This document shows, piece after piece, positions 8,030-15,413 of a DNA stretch of 18,457 nucleotides. The position numbers and the translations under genes were made by a program. Source of the stretch: DTYU01 sp040757355 (lineage in GTDB: Bacteria; Bacillota; Desulfotomaculia; Desulfotomaculales; Ammonificaceae); the NCBI GenBank assembly GCA_040757355.1, contig JBFLWY010000041.1:1-18457 (forward strand), read 5' to 3'. Position 1 is the stretch's first letter; every line of letters starts with the position of its first letter. The notes beneath the pieces were generated by a model. It was not told where the DNA came from and did not search any database. It saw nothing but the letters and a program-made list of their open reading frames with translations.

Positions 8030-8223
8030 GTTTTTGCACACAACCGCAGGAGATCAATAAGCAAGCACCAAGTGCGTGTTAAACCCTTTTTCGGAACACG
8101 TGAAGGTTTCGCCCAGTCTTATCCGGTTAAAACCCAGTCCCCTAAAGATGACAAAAGGAAAAAGATCAGTCAGCGCCGAAAATACTATGTTTGAGGTTAA
8201 ATTTTTTATTTTTCGGGGGATTT

Positions 8224-8616
8224 ATGCACGAACTCAGCCTCATCAGCTCAATGATGAGCCTAATTAAGGAAAACACGGAAAAAAATAATATTGTGCGGGT
8301 GTTGAGCATTAAACTGGTTGTTGGTAAACTAATTTTAGCGCAACCGGAACTGTTGCGGTTTGCTTTCGAAACTCTGAGCACCGGAACGATCTTTGAGGGA
8401 GCGACGCTCGAGATTGAAGAACGTCCTTTGGTGATGCGCTGTCGGAAGTGCGGTAATACTTCAACCCCGGAATACGCGCAGTACTTCTGCCGGTGCGGCG
8501 GGACGAACGAGCTGGTATCCGGGGAGGAGCTTTACGTGGAGCATTATGAAGGCGACAGCGGAGAGGGTGACGATGGGTCTCAAGGTTGTAATGGGACAGC
8601 GCCTCCTGAAGGCTAA
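8224..8616 (+). CDS. hypA: Hydrogenase nickel incorporation protein HypA
   Basis: Nickel metallochaperone that works with HypB to load Ni into [NiFe] hydrogenase. The start is ATG 8224, not the upstream in-frame ATG at 8191, because HypA proteins begin with MHE, whose His2 binds nickel; GGGGG (8214-8218) serves as a weak ribosome binding site. It has 130 residues, longer than the usual about 115; the extra acidic and glycine-rich tail lies largely in the 44-nt overlap with hypB. The zinc site has C73-x2-C76 but then C89-x-C91 instead of the usual second C-x2-C. It is first in the hyp cluster; no strong promoter was recognised in the 194 bp before it. Confidence 0.9.
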   Translation: MHELSLISSMMSLIKENTEKNNIVRVLSIKLVVGKLILAQPELLRFAFETLSTGTIFEGATLEIEERPLVMRCRKCGNTSTPEYAQYFCRCGGTNELVSGEELYVEHYEGDSGEGDDGSQGCNGTAPPEG

Positions 8617-9250
8617 CGAACAGGTGGCGCAGGAGACCAGGAAGCGCCTTGAAGCGGCCGGGACTTTTGCCGTCAACCTGGTCAGTTCGCCGGGCGCGGG
8701 AAAGACCACGCTGCTCGAACAGACGCTTGCGCGGCTGCGGGATAAGTACAAGATAGGCGTGATTGAAGGAGATATATACACCACCCGAGATGCCGAGCGG
8801 ATCGCCGGTCAGGAAGTGGAAGTCGTACAGATCAATACCGCCGGTGTCTGTCACCTTGACGCACCGATGATTGCGCGTGCGCTGGAAGAGTTGGAAGAAA
8901 GCCGCTACGATCTGATTTTTATCGAGAATGTGGGCAACCTGGTTTGCCCCGCCGAATTCGATCTGGGCGAAGACCTCAAAGTCGCGCTGTTGAGCGTGAC
9001 GGAGGGCGGGGATAAACCCGCCAAGTACCCGCTGATCTTTCGTGAGGCGCGTGCGGTGGTGATCAATAAGTCCGACCTCCTCCCGTATACCGACTTTGAT
9101 TTAGAAGCGGCACACAACGAGTTAAAAGCGATAAATCCCGAGATTAAGGTCCTTGTTGTTTCAGCCAAGACCGGAGAAGGGATAGAAGAGTGGTGCACAT
9201 GGTTGGAAAATCTGATTCTTCAGAAGCAGGCAAGGTCCGCTGCCGAGTAA
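8573..9250 (+). CDS. hypB: Hydrogenase nickel insertion GTPase HypB
   Basis: A GTPase of 225 residues of the SIMIBI class that powers nickel delivery with HypA. It shows the P-loop SSPGAGKTT (38-46), the conserved metal-site Cys-His pair in GVCHLD (C93, H94), C125 in GNLVCPAEFD and NKSD (165-168) for guanine recognition. The N-terminal CCGCN-type nickel site and any His-rich tract are absent, so nickel storage is not expected. The start at ATG 8573 follows GGAGAGGG (8560-8567); ATG 8546 is possible but has a poorer site. The gene starts within hypA and its end overlaps hypF. Confidence 0.92.
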   Translation: MGLKVVMGQRLLKANEQVAQETRKRLEAAGTFAVNLVSSPGAGKTTLLEQTLARLRDKYKIGVIEGDIYTTRDAERIAGQEVEVVQINTAGVCHLDAPMIARALEELEESRYDLIFIENVGNLVCPAEFDLGEDLKVALLSVTEGGDKPAKYPLIFREARAVVINKSDLLPYTDFDLEAAHNELKAINPEIKVLVVSAKTGEGIEEWCTWLENLILQKQARSAAE

Positions 9251-11505
9251 CCGTCAAGGGAACAGTGCAGGGGGTAGGTTTCAGGCCCTTTGTGTACAAT
9301 CTGGCACGTTCACTTGGACTAACCGGCTTCGTTTTAAATGACGCCCGCGGAGTAGTTCTCGAGGCTGAAGGAGGGCCGCTGCAGGTCGGGAGCCTGCTCG
9401 AGACCCTTGAAAAGCGGCCGCCGCGGCTGGCGCGGATTGTATCAATCAACCGGGAAGAGTTGGCTCCGGCTGGATACACCCGCTTTGAGATAAGTCACAG
9501 CGCAGACGAGGCGGAGAAGGAGGCGCTGGTGCCTCCAGACGTGGCGCTTTGTCCGGACTGCGCGCGCGAAAGTTTTAATGTGCAGGACAGGCACTATCAC
9601 TACCCATTCACCAACTGTACAAACTGCGGGCCCCGTTTTACGATCATTACCGAGGTACCGTATGACCGGAGCAAAACCTCTATGGCCGGCTTCAAAATGT
9701 GCCCGGATTGCGCGCGGGAGTATGAAGACCCGGAGGACAGGCGTTTTCATGCACAGCCTATCGCCTGCCCGGTGTGCGGGCCCCAAGTCGAATTGCGCGA
9801 CGCCGACGGTAAACTCGTCCCCGGCGACTGGCGAGAGAACTGCTGGCGGGTCCTCGGCGAGGGGAAAATTTTGGCGCTGAAAGGTCTGGGCGGATTTCAT
9901 CTCTGCTGTGACGCCCTGAACCGGCAGGCGCTGAAGGTATTGCGGCAGCGTAAAGGGCGCAGCCATAAGCCTTTTGCGGTGATGTGCCGGGACCTGACTT
10001 CGGCAAGGAGATTTTGTGTTGTCAGCGAGGCGGAAGAGGAACTGCTCACTTCGCTTCAGGCGCCCATCGTGATTCTAAAGCGCCGGCCGGAAGCGGCACT
10101 TCCTGAGGAACTGGCGCCGGGGCTCAAAACGCTGGGGGTTATGCTACCCTATACACCACTGCATCTCTTGCTTTTTGAGGGTCCGTTCAGCATGCTCGTA
10201 ATGACGAGCGGAAACTACAGCGACCTGCCGCTTTGCAAGGATAACGAGCGGGTCTACCAGGAACTCGGTGGTATTCCCGATTATTACCTTTTACATAACC
10301 GGCCGATAGTTAACCGGTGTGACGACTCGTTGGCGACGGTTACCGCCGGCGAAGTACAGCTTTTCCGGCGGTCGCGCGGTTACGTCCCAAGACCTTTGGC
10401 GGTCCCTACGGGCAACGGGCCGGTAGTATTAGGTATCGGCGGGGAAATGAAGAACACTTTTTGTCTGCTCAAGAAGGGGCAGGCATTTCTCAGTCAATAC
10501 ATCGGCGAACTGGACAGCCTGGAGGGGGAGGAAAACCTTTTCTCCAGTTTGGTCAATTTTCAGCGTCTATTGGGAGTGGAACCGGAGGTAGTAGGTTACG
10601 ACCTCCATCCCGGGTACAGGTCTTCGCGAATTGCAGAAAGTCTGCCGGCGCGGCTCAGATTCGGCATTCAACACCATCACGCCCACCTGGCGTCCTGCCT
10701 GGCGGACAACGGCTTTGATTCTGAGGCCATCGGGGTGATTCTAGACGGAACCGGTTACGGGGAAGATACCAACCTTTGGGGTTTTGAAATACTTACCGGT
10801 GACTACAGGGACTTCGTGCGGCACTACCACCTGGCGTATGCGCCGCTTCCCGGCGGAGAGCAGAGCATCAGGCAGCCTTGGCGGATGGCCGTGTCCTACC
10901 TGCTGAGTTTCCTTGGTGACGAAGGAATGCAGGAATCGATGAGGCTGTTCGAGGGAAAGGAGAAGGAACTGGAGGTTATAGAATATCTGGTCAAGAGACG
11001 CTTTAACTCGCCCCTGTCCTGCGGCGCCGGACGCCTCTTCGACGCGGTCTCCGCAATGTTAGGCATTTGCCGGGAAGCAACATATGAAGGTCAGGCCGCA
11101 ATCGAGCTCGGCGAGATGGTTCTGGACCCGGTGGAGGGTAGAAAATTACCCCCTTACCCCTATTCTTTCGAAGGAAAGGTGATCTCGCCGGCAGGCATCA
11201 TAGCCGGGGTGCTGGATGACCTGCACAACGGGGCGGATAAAGCGGTTGTATGCACCCGGTTCCACAACACGGTTACTGCCATCATTGTCGATGCGGTTAA
11301 GAGGGTTTCGTCAGAAACAGGGTTGAGAAGCGTGGCGCTGAGCGGTGGCACCTGGCAGAACCGGTACCTCTTTGAGGTAGGCAAGAACGATTTGGCGCGG
11401 GAGGGATTCGATGTGCTGTTTCACCGCCAGGTGCCCGCGAATGACGGCGGTTTGTCTCTGGGGCAGGCGGTCATCACCTACAGGAGGTGCGAGGAATGTG
11501 TTTAG
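9190..11505 (+). CDS. hypF: Carbamoyltransferase HypF
   Basis: A 771-residue enzyme that turns carbamoyl phosphate and ATP into carbamoyl-AMP and transfers the carbamoyl group to the C-terminal Cys of HypE, the first step of CN ligand synthesis. Domains in order: acylphosphatase (about 17-105; GVGFRPF 28-34), two zinc fingers (C121xxC124 with C143xxC146; C171xxC174 with C193xxC196), a YrdC-like domain (about 215-395; KGLGGFHL 231-238) and a Kae1-like domain with HHHAH (495-499), DGTGYG (519-524) and GGTWQN (719-724). Length is normal and no key motif is missing. GTG 9190 follows GGAGAAGGG (9173-9181) and lies inside hypB, giving a 61-nt overlap; ATG 9199 is an alternative start. Confidence 0.95.
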   Translation: MVHMVGKSDSSEAGKVRCRVTVKGTVQGVGFRPFVYNLARSLGLTGFVLNDARGVVLEAEGGPLQVGSLLETLEKRPPRLARIVSINREELAPAGYTRFEISHSADEAEKEALVPPDVALCPDCARESFNVQDRHYHYPFTNCTNCGPRFTIITEVPYDRSKTSMAGFKMCPDCAREYEDPEDRRFHAQPIACPVCGPQVELRDADGKLVPGDWRENCWRVLGEGKILALKGLGGFHLCCDALNRQALKVLRQRKGRSHKPFAVMCRDLTSARRFCVVSEAEEELLTSLQAPIVILKRRPEAALPEELAPGLKTLGVMLPYTPLHLLLFEGPFSMLVMTSGNYSDLPLCKDNERVYQELGGIPDYYLLHNRPIVNRCDDSLATVTAGEVQLFRRSRGYVPRPLAVPTGNGPVVLGIGGEMKNTFCLLKKGQAFLSQYIGELDSLEGEENLFSSLVNFQRLLGVEPEVVGYDLHPGYRSSRIAESLPARLRFGIQHHHAHLASCLADNGFDSEAIGVILDGTGYGEDTNLWGFEILTGDYRDFVRHYHLAYAPLPGGEQSIRQPWRMAVSYLLSFLGDEGMQESMRLFEGKEKELEVIEYLVKRRFNSPLSCGAGRLFDAVSAMLGICREATYEGQAAIELGEMVLDPVEGRKLPPYPYSFEGKVISPAGIIAGVLDDLHNGADKAVVCTRFHNTVTAIIVDAVKRVSSETGLRSVALSGGTWQNRYLFEVGKNDLAREGFDVLFHRQVPANDGGLSLGQAVITYRRCEECV

Positions 11506-11765
11506 GTATTCCGGGCAAGGTCGTTGAAGTAAATCCGGAGGACCATATGGCGGTAATTGAGGCTTTCGGCATTCGGCAGCAGATCAGCACCTTCCTGGTC
11601 GGCGAAGTGATCCCCGGCGAATATGTAATCGTGCACACCGGATACGCAATTGAAAAAGTGGATTTGGACGAAGCCCAGGAACGGATTAAGCTGTGGGAGG
11701 AATTACTTGCTCATGAGGGACTTGGCGAAATTCCGGGACCCCGCGATAGCACGGGCACTGATTAG
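11496..11765 (+). CDS. hypC: Hydrogenase maturation chaperone HypC
   Basis: An 89-residue member of the HypC/HybG/HupF family, which with HypD carries the Fe(CN)2CO unit to the hydrogenase large subunit. The start is ATG 11496 so the protein begins MCLGIPGKV; Cys2 becomes N-terminal after Met removal and is essential in the family. An ATG-less in-frame GTG at 11487 would bury this Cys. AGGAGGTG (11482-11489) lies 6 nt upstream. The gene overlaps the hypF end by 10 nt and hypD by 53 nt, so translation is coupled. Confidence 0.94.
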   Translation: MCLGIPGKVVEVNPEDHMAVIEAFGIRQQISTFLVGEVIPGEYVIVHTGYAIEKVDLDEAQERIKLWEELLAHEGLGEIPGPRDSTGTD

Positions 11766-12831
11766 AGAAGTCCGCACCCTTGCCGCCCGGGTCACCGAAG
11801 TGCTCGGGCGGCGCGCGGTTTTAATGGAGGTTTGCGGTACGCATACCGTGGCCATTTCACGGGGGGGCTTGCGGAGTCTGCTTGGCGACTATGTCGACCT
11901 CCGGAGTGGGCCCGGCTGTCCAGTTTGTGTAACGGATTACGCCGATGTGGACCGGATGGTGGCTTTCGCCCGTCATCCAGGCTTAACCATCGGCACTTTC
12001 GGTGATATGATCCGGGTACCCGGAAGCGGTTCCTCGCTCGAGCGGGAGCGGGCCGAAGGTGCCGATGTACGGATTTTCTACTCGCCCCGCGATGCGGTTG
12101 TTTGTGCAACGGAACGGCCGGAAAGCCAGGTGGTCTTCTTAGGCGTAGGGTTTGAGACGACTGCACCGGCGGTCGCGCTGAGCATTAAGGAGGCGAAAGC
12201 GCGCGGCCTGAAAAACTTCAGCGTTTTTATAAGTCACAAACTGGTGCCTCCCGCGATGCAAACGCTCATAAACGATCCCGAGCTCAAGATCGACGGCTTT
12301 ATCCTGCCCGGGCACGTGAGCACGATTATCGGACGGGGGGCCTATTCGTTTCTGGAAAAGTACCGCCTGCCTTCGGTAATAGCCGGTTTCGAAATAAACG
12401 ACATCCTTGACGCAATTAGACTGATTCTGGAAATGATGATCGAGGGTAAACCAAGTGTCATCAACGGTTATACCCGTGTGGTGCGCGAAGAAGGTAACCT
12501 AATAGCGCAGCAGCAGATGGCGGAGGTTTTTGCCGTTTGCGATGCTTCATGGCGGGGATTCGGTGTCATCCCGCAGAGCGGGATGTGCCTGGGGACCGGT
12601 TTTAAGGACTTTGACGCTACAGAGCGTTTTGCACTGCCGGAGATAGAGCCCCGTGTTCCCGCCGGTTGTGCATGCGGGGAGATCCTGAAGGGAAAACTTA
12701 CGCCGCGGGACTGTCGCCTTTTCGCGCAGGTCTGCAAACCAACGCGGCCGGTGGGCCCGTGTATGGTATCTTCGGAGGGGGCTTGCGCCGCTTATTACCA
12801 GTTTGAGCGCGAAGTGAAAAGCTCGACTTAA
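11713..12831 (+). CDS. hypD: Hydrogenase Fe-S maturation scaffold HypD
   Basis: A 372-residue scaffold on which the Fe(CN)2CO group is assembled. Conserved features are CGTHT (C41), GPGCPVC (C69, C72) and a Cys-rich C-terminal [4Fe-4S] region with C319, C321, C334, C341, C350 and C358 (VGPCMVSSEGAC). ATG 11713 is preferred because it gives a normal family length; GGGAGG lies at 11695-11700. The long overlap with hypC (53 nt) is larger than usual but both frames encode conserved protein: the hypC C-terminal tail and the hypD N-terminus. hypE does not follow directly, as it does in most hyp operons; 449 bp intervene. Confidence 0.95.
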   Translation: MRDLAKFRDPAIARALIREVRTLAARVTEVLGRRAVLMEVCGTHTVAISRGGLRSLLGDYVDLRSGPGCPVCVTDYADVDRMVAFARHPGLTIGTFGDMIRVPGSGSSLERERAEGADVRIFYSPRDAVVCATERPESQVVFLGVGFETTAPAVALSIKEAKARGLKNFSVFISHKLVPPAMQTLINDPELKIDGFILPGHVSTIIGRGAYSFLEKYRLPSVIAGFEINDILDAIRLILEMMIEGKPSVINGYTRVVREEGNLIAQQQMAEVFAVCDASWRGFGVIPQSGMCLGTGFKDFDATERFALPEIEPRVPAGCACGEILKGKLTPRDCRLFAQVCKPTRPVGPCMVSSEGACAAYYQFEREVKSST

Positions 12832-12878
12832 GGGGAAGCGGGTTAGGCTGATTGATCATCAATACGCCTTCATTTGTA

Positions 12879-12909
12879 TTAATAAGACGGAGTGCCAACT
12901 GAGTGCTGG
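12879..12909. repeat. Possible remnant of an inverted-repeat element
   Basis: TTAATAAGACGG at 12879-12890 is identical to 15092-15103 inside the T-box leader element, and TGAGTGCTGG at 12900-12909 matches the right end of the element family. No matching left end lies upstream. This looks like a deletion derivative; the shared strings are short, so chance cannot be excluded. Confidence 0.35.
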
Positions 12910-13090
12910 ACTGTCAGTATAAGGGTGAACGTCTTTTCAGGGGAGTCCCACATGCCGCCTGCGGCGACATCACGAATGATGAAAATGTGGCGACCCGTAC
13001 GCTTGTTACTTAGATGCAGAAGAGATAACATAAACGGAATGCGGTGAGAAGCAAGCAGAGTGAGGAAGTCCGGGCGGGGACGGGCCGGAG

Positions 13091-13192
13091 CCCAGCACTC
13101 AAAGCAGTTTTTGAGCTTCGAAGGAAAAACCTTTATTATATTAGCTTAAAAAAGTAGCTTTTCAAAGCGCAATCATAGCATTGAGTGCTGGG
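13091..13192 (+). mobile_element. 102-bp MITE-like element, copy 2
   Basis: The termini CCCAGCACTCAA (13091-13102) and TTGAGTGCTGGG (13181-13192) are perfect 12-bp inverted repeats. The element is the reverse complement, at about 79% identity by eye, of 5838-5939. It stands between hypD and hypE, inside the arms of GTCCGGG/CCCGGAC. No open frame and no visible target-site duplication. Confidence 0.75.
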
Positions 13193-13280
13193 TGAGGACC
13201 CGGACCTGACCGGCTGACGAAACTATGCGCAGCTTATCGCCGCGCCTACCGAAAGAAGTACTATTTTCAGGAGGAAATCG

Positions 13281-14291
13281 ATGCCTGAGAATGATGTAAT
13301 ACTGTTAGCGCACGGGGACGGCGGGGCGCTAACCCATAAGCTGGTCACCGGTCTTTTCCTCCGGTATTTCCCAAACCAGACGCTCAAAGGACTTACCGAT
13401 GCTGCAGCCTTTAACGTCCAAGGAGGGCGTCTGGCGGTAAGCACCGATTCCTTTGTGGTAAGCCCGCTCTTCTTTCCGGGCGGGGACATCGGGAAGCTCG
13501 CGGTCTGCGGTACAGTTAACGACCTTGCGGTCACCGGCGCGAAGCCGCTATATCTAACGGCCTCTTTCCTTATCGAGGAGGGACTGCCGCTGGCCGATCT
13601 CGAAAAGATTGTAAACTCGATGGCTGCCGCATGCGCTGAAGCGGGGGTCGAGATAATCGCCGGTGATACCAAAGTAGTGGGCCGGGGAAACCTGGACCGC
13701 ATCTTTATAAACACGACAGGCGTCGGTATAATCCCGGACGGGGTTGATTTAGGATACGAACGGATTGAACCGGGAGACAGGGTTCTAATTAACGGCGGCG
13801 TCGGTGAACATGGGATGACGGTTCTTTCGTTGCGGGAAGGGTTTGGGTTCGCCGGCCAGGTCGCGAGCGATTGCGCGGCGCTGAACGGCATTATTGGGGA
13901 GCTTTTAGGGCGCGTGCAAGGGGTTAAATTGATGCGTGACCTTACCCGCGGCGGGTTGGCTACGGCAGTGAAAGAAATAGCAATGGCTGCAGGGTGCGAC
14001 ATATGCATTGAAGAGGCGGCCGTGCCGGTGCGGCCCGAGGTAAGAGGCGCGGCTGAGCTTTTAGGCCTTGACCCGCTTTACCTGGCGAATGAGGGAAAAT
14101 TCATGGCAGTGGTTTCGCCGGCGGAGGCCGAAGCAGCGTTAGCGGTTATCCGTTCCCACCCACTCGGTGAAAGCGCGGCGGTTATCGGTGAGGTGAATGC
14201 CGGGAAAGGGAACGTCTACCTGAAAACAGCCTTCGGGGGCACGAAGTTTCTCGACATGCTTGCAGGTGCCCCTTTGCCGCGAATCTGTTAG
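13281..14291 (+). CDS. hypE: Carbamoyl dehydratase HypE
   Basis: A 336-residue PurM-like ATPase. It accepts the carbamoyl group from HypF on its C-terminal Cys and dehydrates it with ATP to a thiocyanate, the source of the CN ligands. The hallmark C-terminus PRIC is present with Cys336 as the last residue. ATP-binding features are HGDGG (11-15), STDSFVV (54-60) and GGDIGKLAVCGTVNDLA (67-83). ATG 13281 follows AGGAGG at 13270-13275. It completes the hyp set although it is physically separated from hypD; its expression depends on read-through of the inserted region or on a promoter there. Confidence 0.95.
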   Translation: MPENDVILLAHGDGGALTHKLVTGLFLRYFPNQTLKGLTDAAAFNVQGGRLAVSTDSFVVSPLFFPGGDIGKLAVCGTVNDLAVTGAKPLYLTASFLIEEGLPLADLEKIVNSMAAACAEAGVEIIAGDTKVVGRGNLDRIFINTTGVGIIPDGVDLGYERIEPGDRVLINGGVGEHGMTVLSLREGFGFAGQVASDCAALNGIIGELLGRVQGVKLMRDLTRGGLATAVKEIAMAAGCDICIEEAAVPVRPEVRGAAELLGLDPLYLANEGKFMAVVSPAEAEAALAVIRSHPLGESAAVIGEVNAGKGNVYLKTAFGGTKFLDMLAGAPLPRIC

Positions 14292-14306
14292 GCTCCGGGT
14301 TGGACA

Positions 14307-14918
14307 ATGAACTACGTTAGTTTCTTTCTTCTGCCGCTGGTGGGAGCGTTTATCGGTTGGGTTACCAATCTGCTGGCGGTAAAGCTCCTTTTCAGGCCTT
14401 ACAAACCTTATCGTTTCCGGTGGTTCACCCTTCAAGGCGTTCTGCCCAAGCGCCGTTATGAACTGGCCTGGAGCGTCGGCCGGATCATTGAAAAGGAACT
14501 CTTGTCACTGGACGATATCCTGAACCACCTCAGGGACCGGGACGTGCCCGAACGGATTGTGACACTGGTCCGGGAAACGATACGCCAGGCGGTGCTCGAA
14601 AAAATACCGGGATGGGTGCCCGTGGCGGTGAAACGGCCGCTGGCAGAGGCAATGAGCGATCTGGTAGGGGAGCGGCTTCCCTATCTGGTGGACTGGCTGG
14701 TGGACTCCTTTGGTGAGACCCTAAAACAAGAGGTGGACATCCCCCGGCTGATTGAAGAAAAGCTGAACGCTTTTCCCCTTGAGGATCTCGAGAGGGTGGT
14801 TTTTGAGGTGGCTGCCAGAGAGATCCGGCACATCGAGATTATGGGGGCGGTACTCGGGTTTTTAATCGGGTGCGTTCAGGCGGTTTTGCTTTTGGTGTTG
14901 AGATTGACAGGGTTTTAA
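14307..14918 (+). CDS. DUF445 family membrane protein
   Basis: A 203-residue membrane protein of the DUF445 family (relatives include Bacillus YheB). The N-terminal hydrophobic segment (about 5-28) carries the family pattern GWVTNLLAVKLLFRP; a second segment spans about 178-198. The middle is amphipathic and helical. It is near half the length of YheB-like members, so it is one of the short forms; both terminal helices are present, which argues against truncation. Function is unknown. It starts 15 nt after hypE with no clear ribosome binding site, which suggests translational coupling. Its last codons overlap the -35 element of the thrS promoter. Confidence 0.75.
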   Translation: MNYVSFFLLPLVGAFIGWVTNLLAVKLLFRPYKPYRFRWFTLQGVLPKRRYELAWSVGRIIEKELLSLDDILNHLRDRDVPERIVTLVRETIRQAVLEKIPGWVPVAVKRPLAEAMSDLVGERLPYLVDWLVDSFGETLKQEVDIPRLIEEKLNAFPLEDLERVVFEVAAREIRHIEIMGAVLGFLIGCVQAVLLLVLRLTGF

Positions 14919-14932
14919 CTTTTTAGTATAGT
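14904..14932 (+). promoter_or_regulatory. SigA-type promoter of thrS
   Basis: A perfect TTGACA (14904-14909) and TATAGT (14927-14932) are 17 bp apart, with the -35 inside the end of the DUF445 gene. Transcription would start near 14939, about 30 nt before the T-box Stem I. Confidence 0.75.
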
Positions 14933-14970
14933 TAAATGCAGGTTGTTTCCATCATAATAGTCAAATAGTA

Positions 14971-15304
14971 AAGGTGACGAAGGGGTTACAGCCCTGCAAC
15001 GGACCCCACAGAGAGGGGATGCCGCGGCTGAAAGTGTCCCTGGGTAATCTCCGCGTAGGGTACCGCCCCCTGAGCCTTCCCAGCACTCAACTTAATAAGA
15101 CGGTGGCAGTTGCCGCAAAAGGTGGAAATTATTAAGGAAAGCTTCCGGAGTGGTTTACAAACAGCCGTTTTCTTGAGTTGAGTGCTGGGCGGTTGCAGCC
15201 GTTATCCGCTTCCTGAGTGGAATAGGAGAGCTTTGCTTTCCTTTCAAACAGGGTGGAACCGCGGGATGTACAAGCCCGTCCCTGACTGGGGGCGGGTTTT
15301 TCTA
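14971..15304 (+). promoter_or_regulatory. Threonyl T-box riboswitch (specifier ACC)
   Basis: This leader senses uncharged tRNA-Thr and allows read-through into thrS. Stem I closes between AAGG (14971-14974) and CCTT (15075-15078), with the K-turn signature GACGA on the 5' side and CTGAG on the 3' side. The specifier loop lies between AGGGG/CCCC and CCCT (14992-14995)/AGGG (15057-15060), and its 3' strand contains ACC at 15062-15064, a Thr codon. AGAGAGGGGAT and GGCTGAAAG are typical Stem I distal features. The T-box sequence AGGGTGGAACCGCG is at 15250-15263. An inverted-repeat element occupies 15079-15189, between Stem I and the antiterminator. Confidence 0.9.
15079..15189. mobile_element. 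111-bp inverted-repeat element inside the T-box leader
   Basis: The ends CCCAGCACTCAACT (15079-15092) and AGTTGAGTGCTGGG (15176-15189) are perfect 14-bp inverted repeats of the same type as the other elements here. The interior differs from the 102-bp copies and has its own inverted repeats: CTTAATAA (15091-15098) with TTATTAAG (15129-15136), enclosing GGCA/TGCC at 15105-15114. It begins at the first base after the Stem I 3' strand, so the transcript would carry one extra long hairpin while leaving Stem I and the antiterminator intact. Confidence 0.65.
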
Positions 15305-15305
15305 T
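15273..15305 (+). terminator. T-box regulated terminator before thrS
   Basis: GCCCGTCCC and GGGGGCGGG flank a TGACT-type loop and run into TTTTTCT. The 5' region overlaps sequence following the T-box, consistent with mutually exclusive antiterminator and terminator folds. Confidence 0.85.
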
Positions 15306-15413
15306 GAAATCCGCCAATGTGCGGTGATTACTTTGAGTTTCGGTGCAAGCCCAAAGAAAACCGGAGCGGTCAAGGGTGGACACCGGACCGCGATTTTGGA
15401 AGGAGGCTGTTTA

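Larger units (their letters stand above)
12832..13280. other. 449-bp non-coding interruption between hypD and hypE
   Basis: No coding sequence is supported. After hypD comes an imperfect hairpin (AGGC 12845-12848, ATTGAT and ATCAAT at 12851-12863, GCCT) without a real T-run. A lone element-type end, TGAGTGCTGG, is at 12900-12909. Bases about 12911-13090 are unassigned, contain a small GCCG/CGGC hairpin near 12954-12966 and a weak promoter-like pair (TTGTTA 13003-13008, TAACAT 13026-13031, 17-bp spacing). The 102-bp element fills 13091-13192. The arms GTCCGGG (13068-13074) and CCCGGAC (13199-13205) flank that element. The rest leads into the hypE ribosome binding site AGGAGG at 13270-13275. 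Confidence 0.6.

Noticed and set aside
8065..8100. Terminator between the PHP gene and hypA
   Set aside because: The CGTGTT/AACACG arms (8075-8100) have a 16-nt loop and no T-run after the stem.
8076..8267. Small + strand open frame upstream of hypA
   Set aside because: It overlaps the true hypA start in another frame, lacks a ribosome binding site and has no family pattern.
13026..13060. Resemblance of ATGCGGTGAGAAG to group II intron domain V
   Set aside because: The complementary half of the domain V hairpin is absent and no intron-encoded protein exists here.
13061..13076. Short string GAGGAAGTCCGGGC resembling the conserved 5' core of RNase P RNA
   Set aside because: The other conserved regions of RNase P RNA are not found nearby and the match is short. 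It may be part of another structured RNA, so it is kept only as unassigned sequence.
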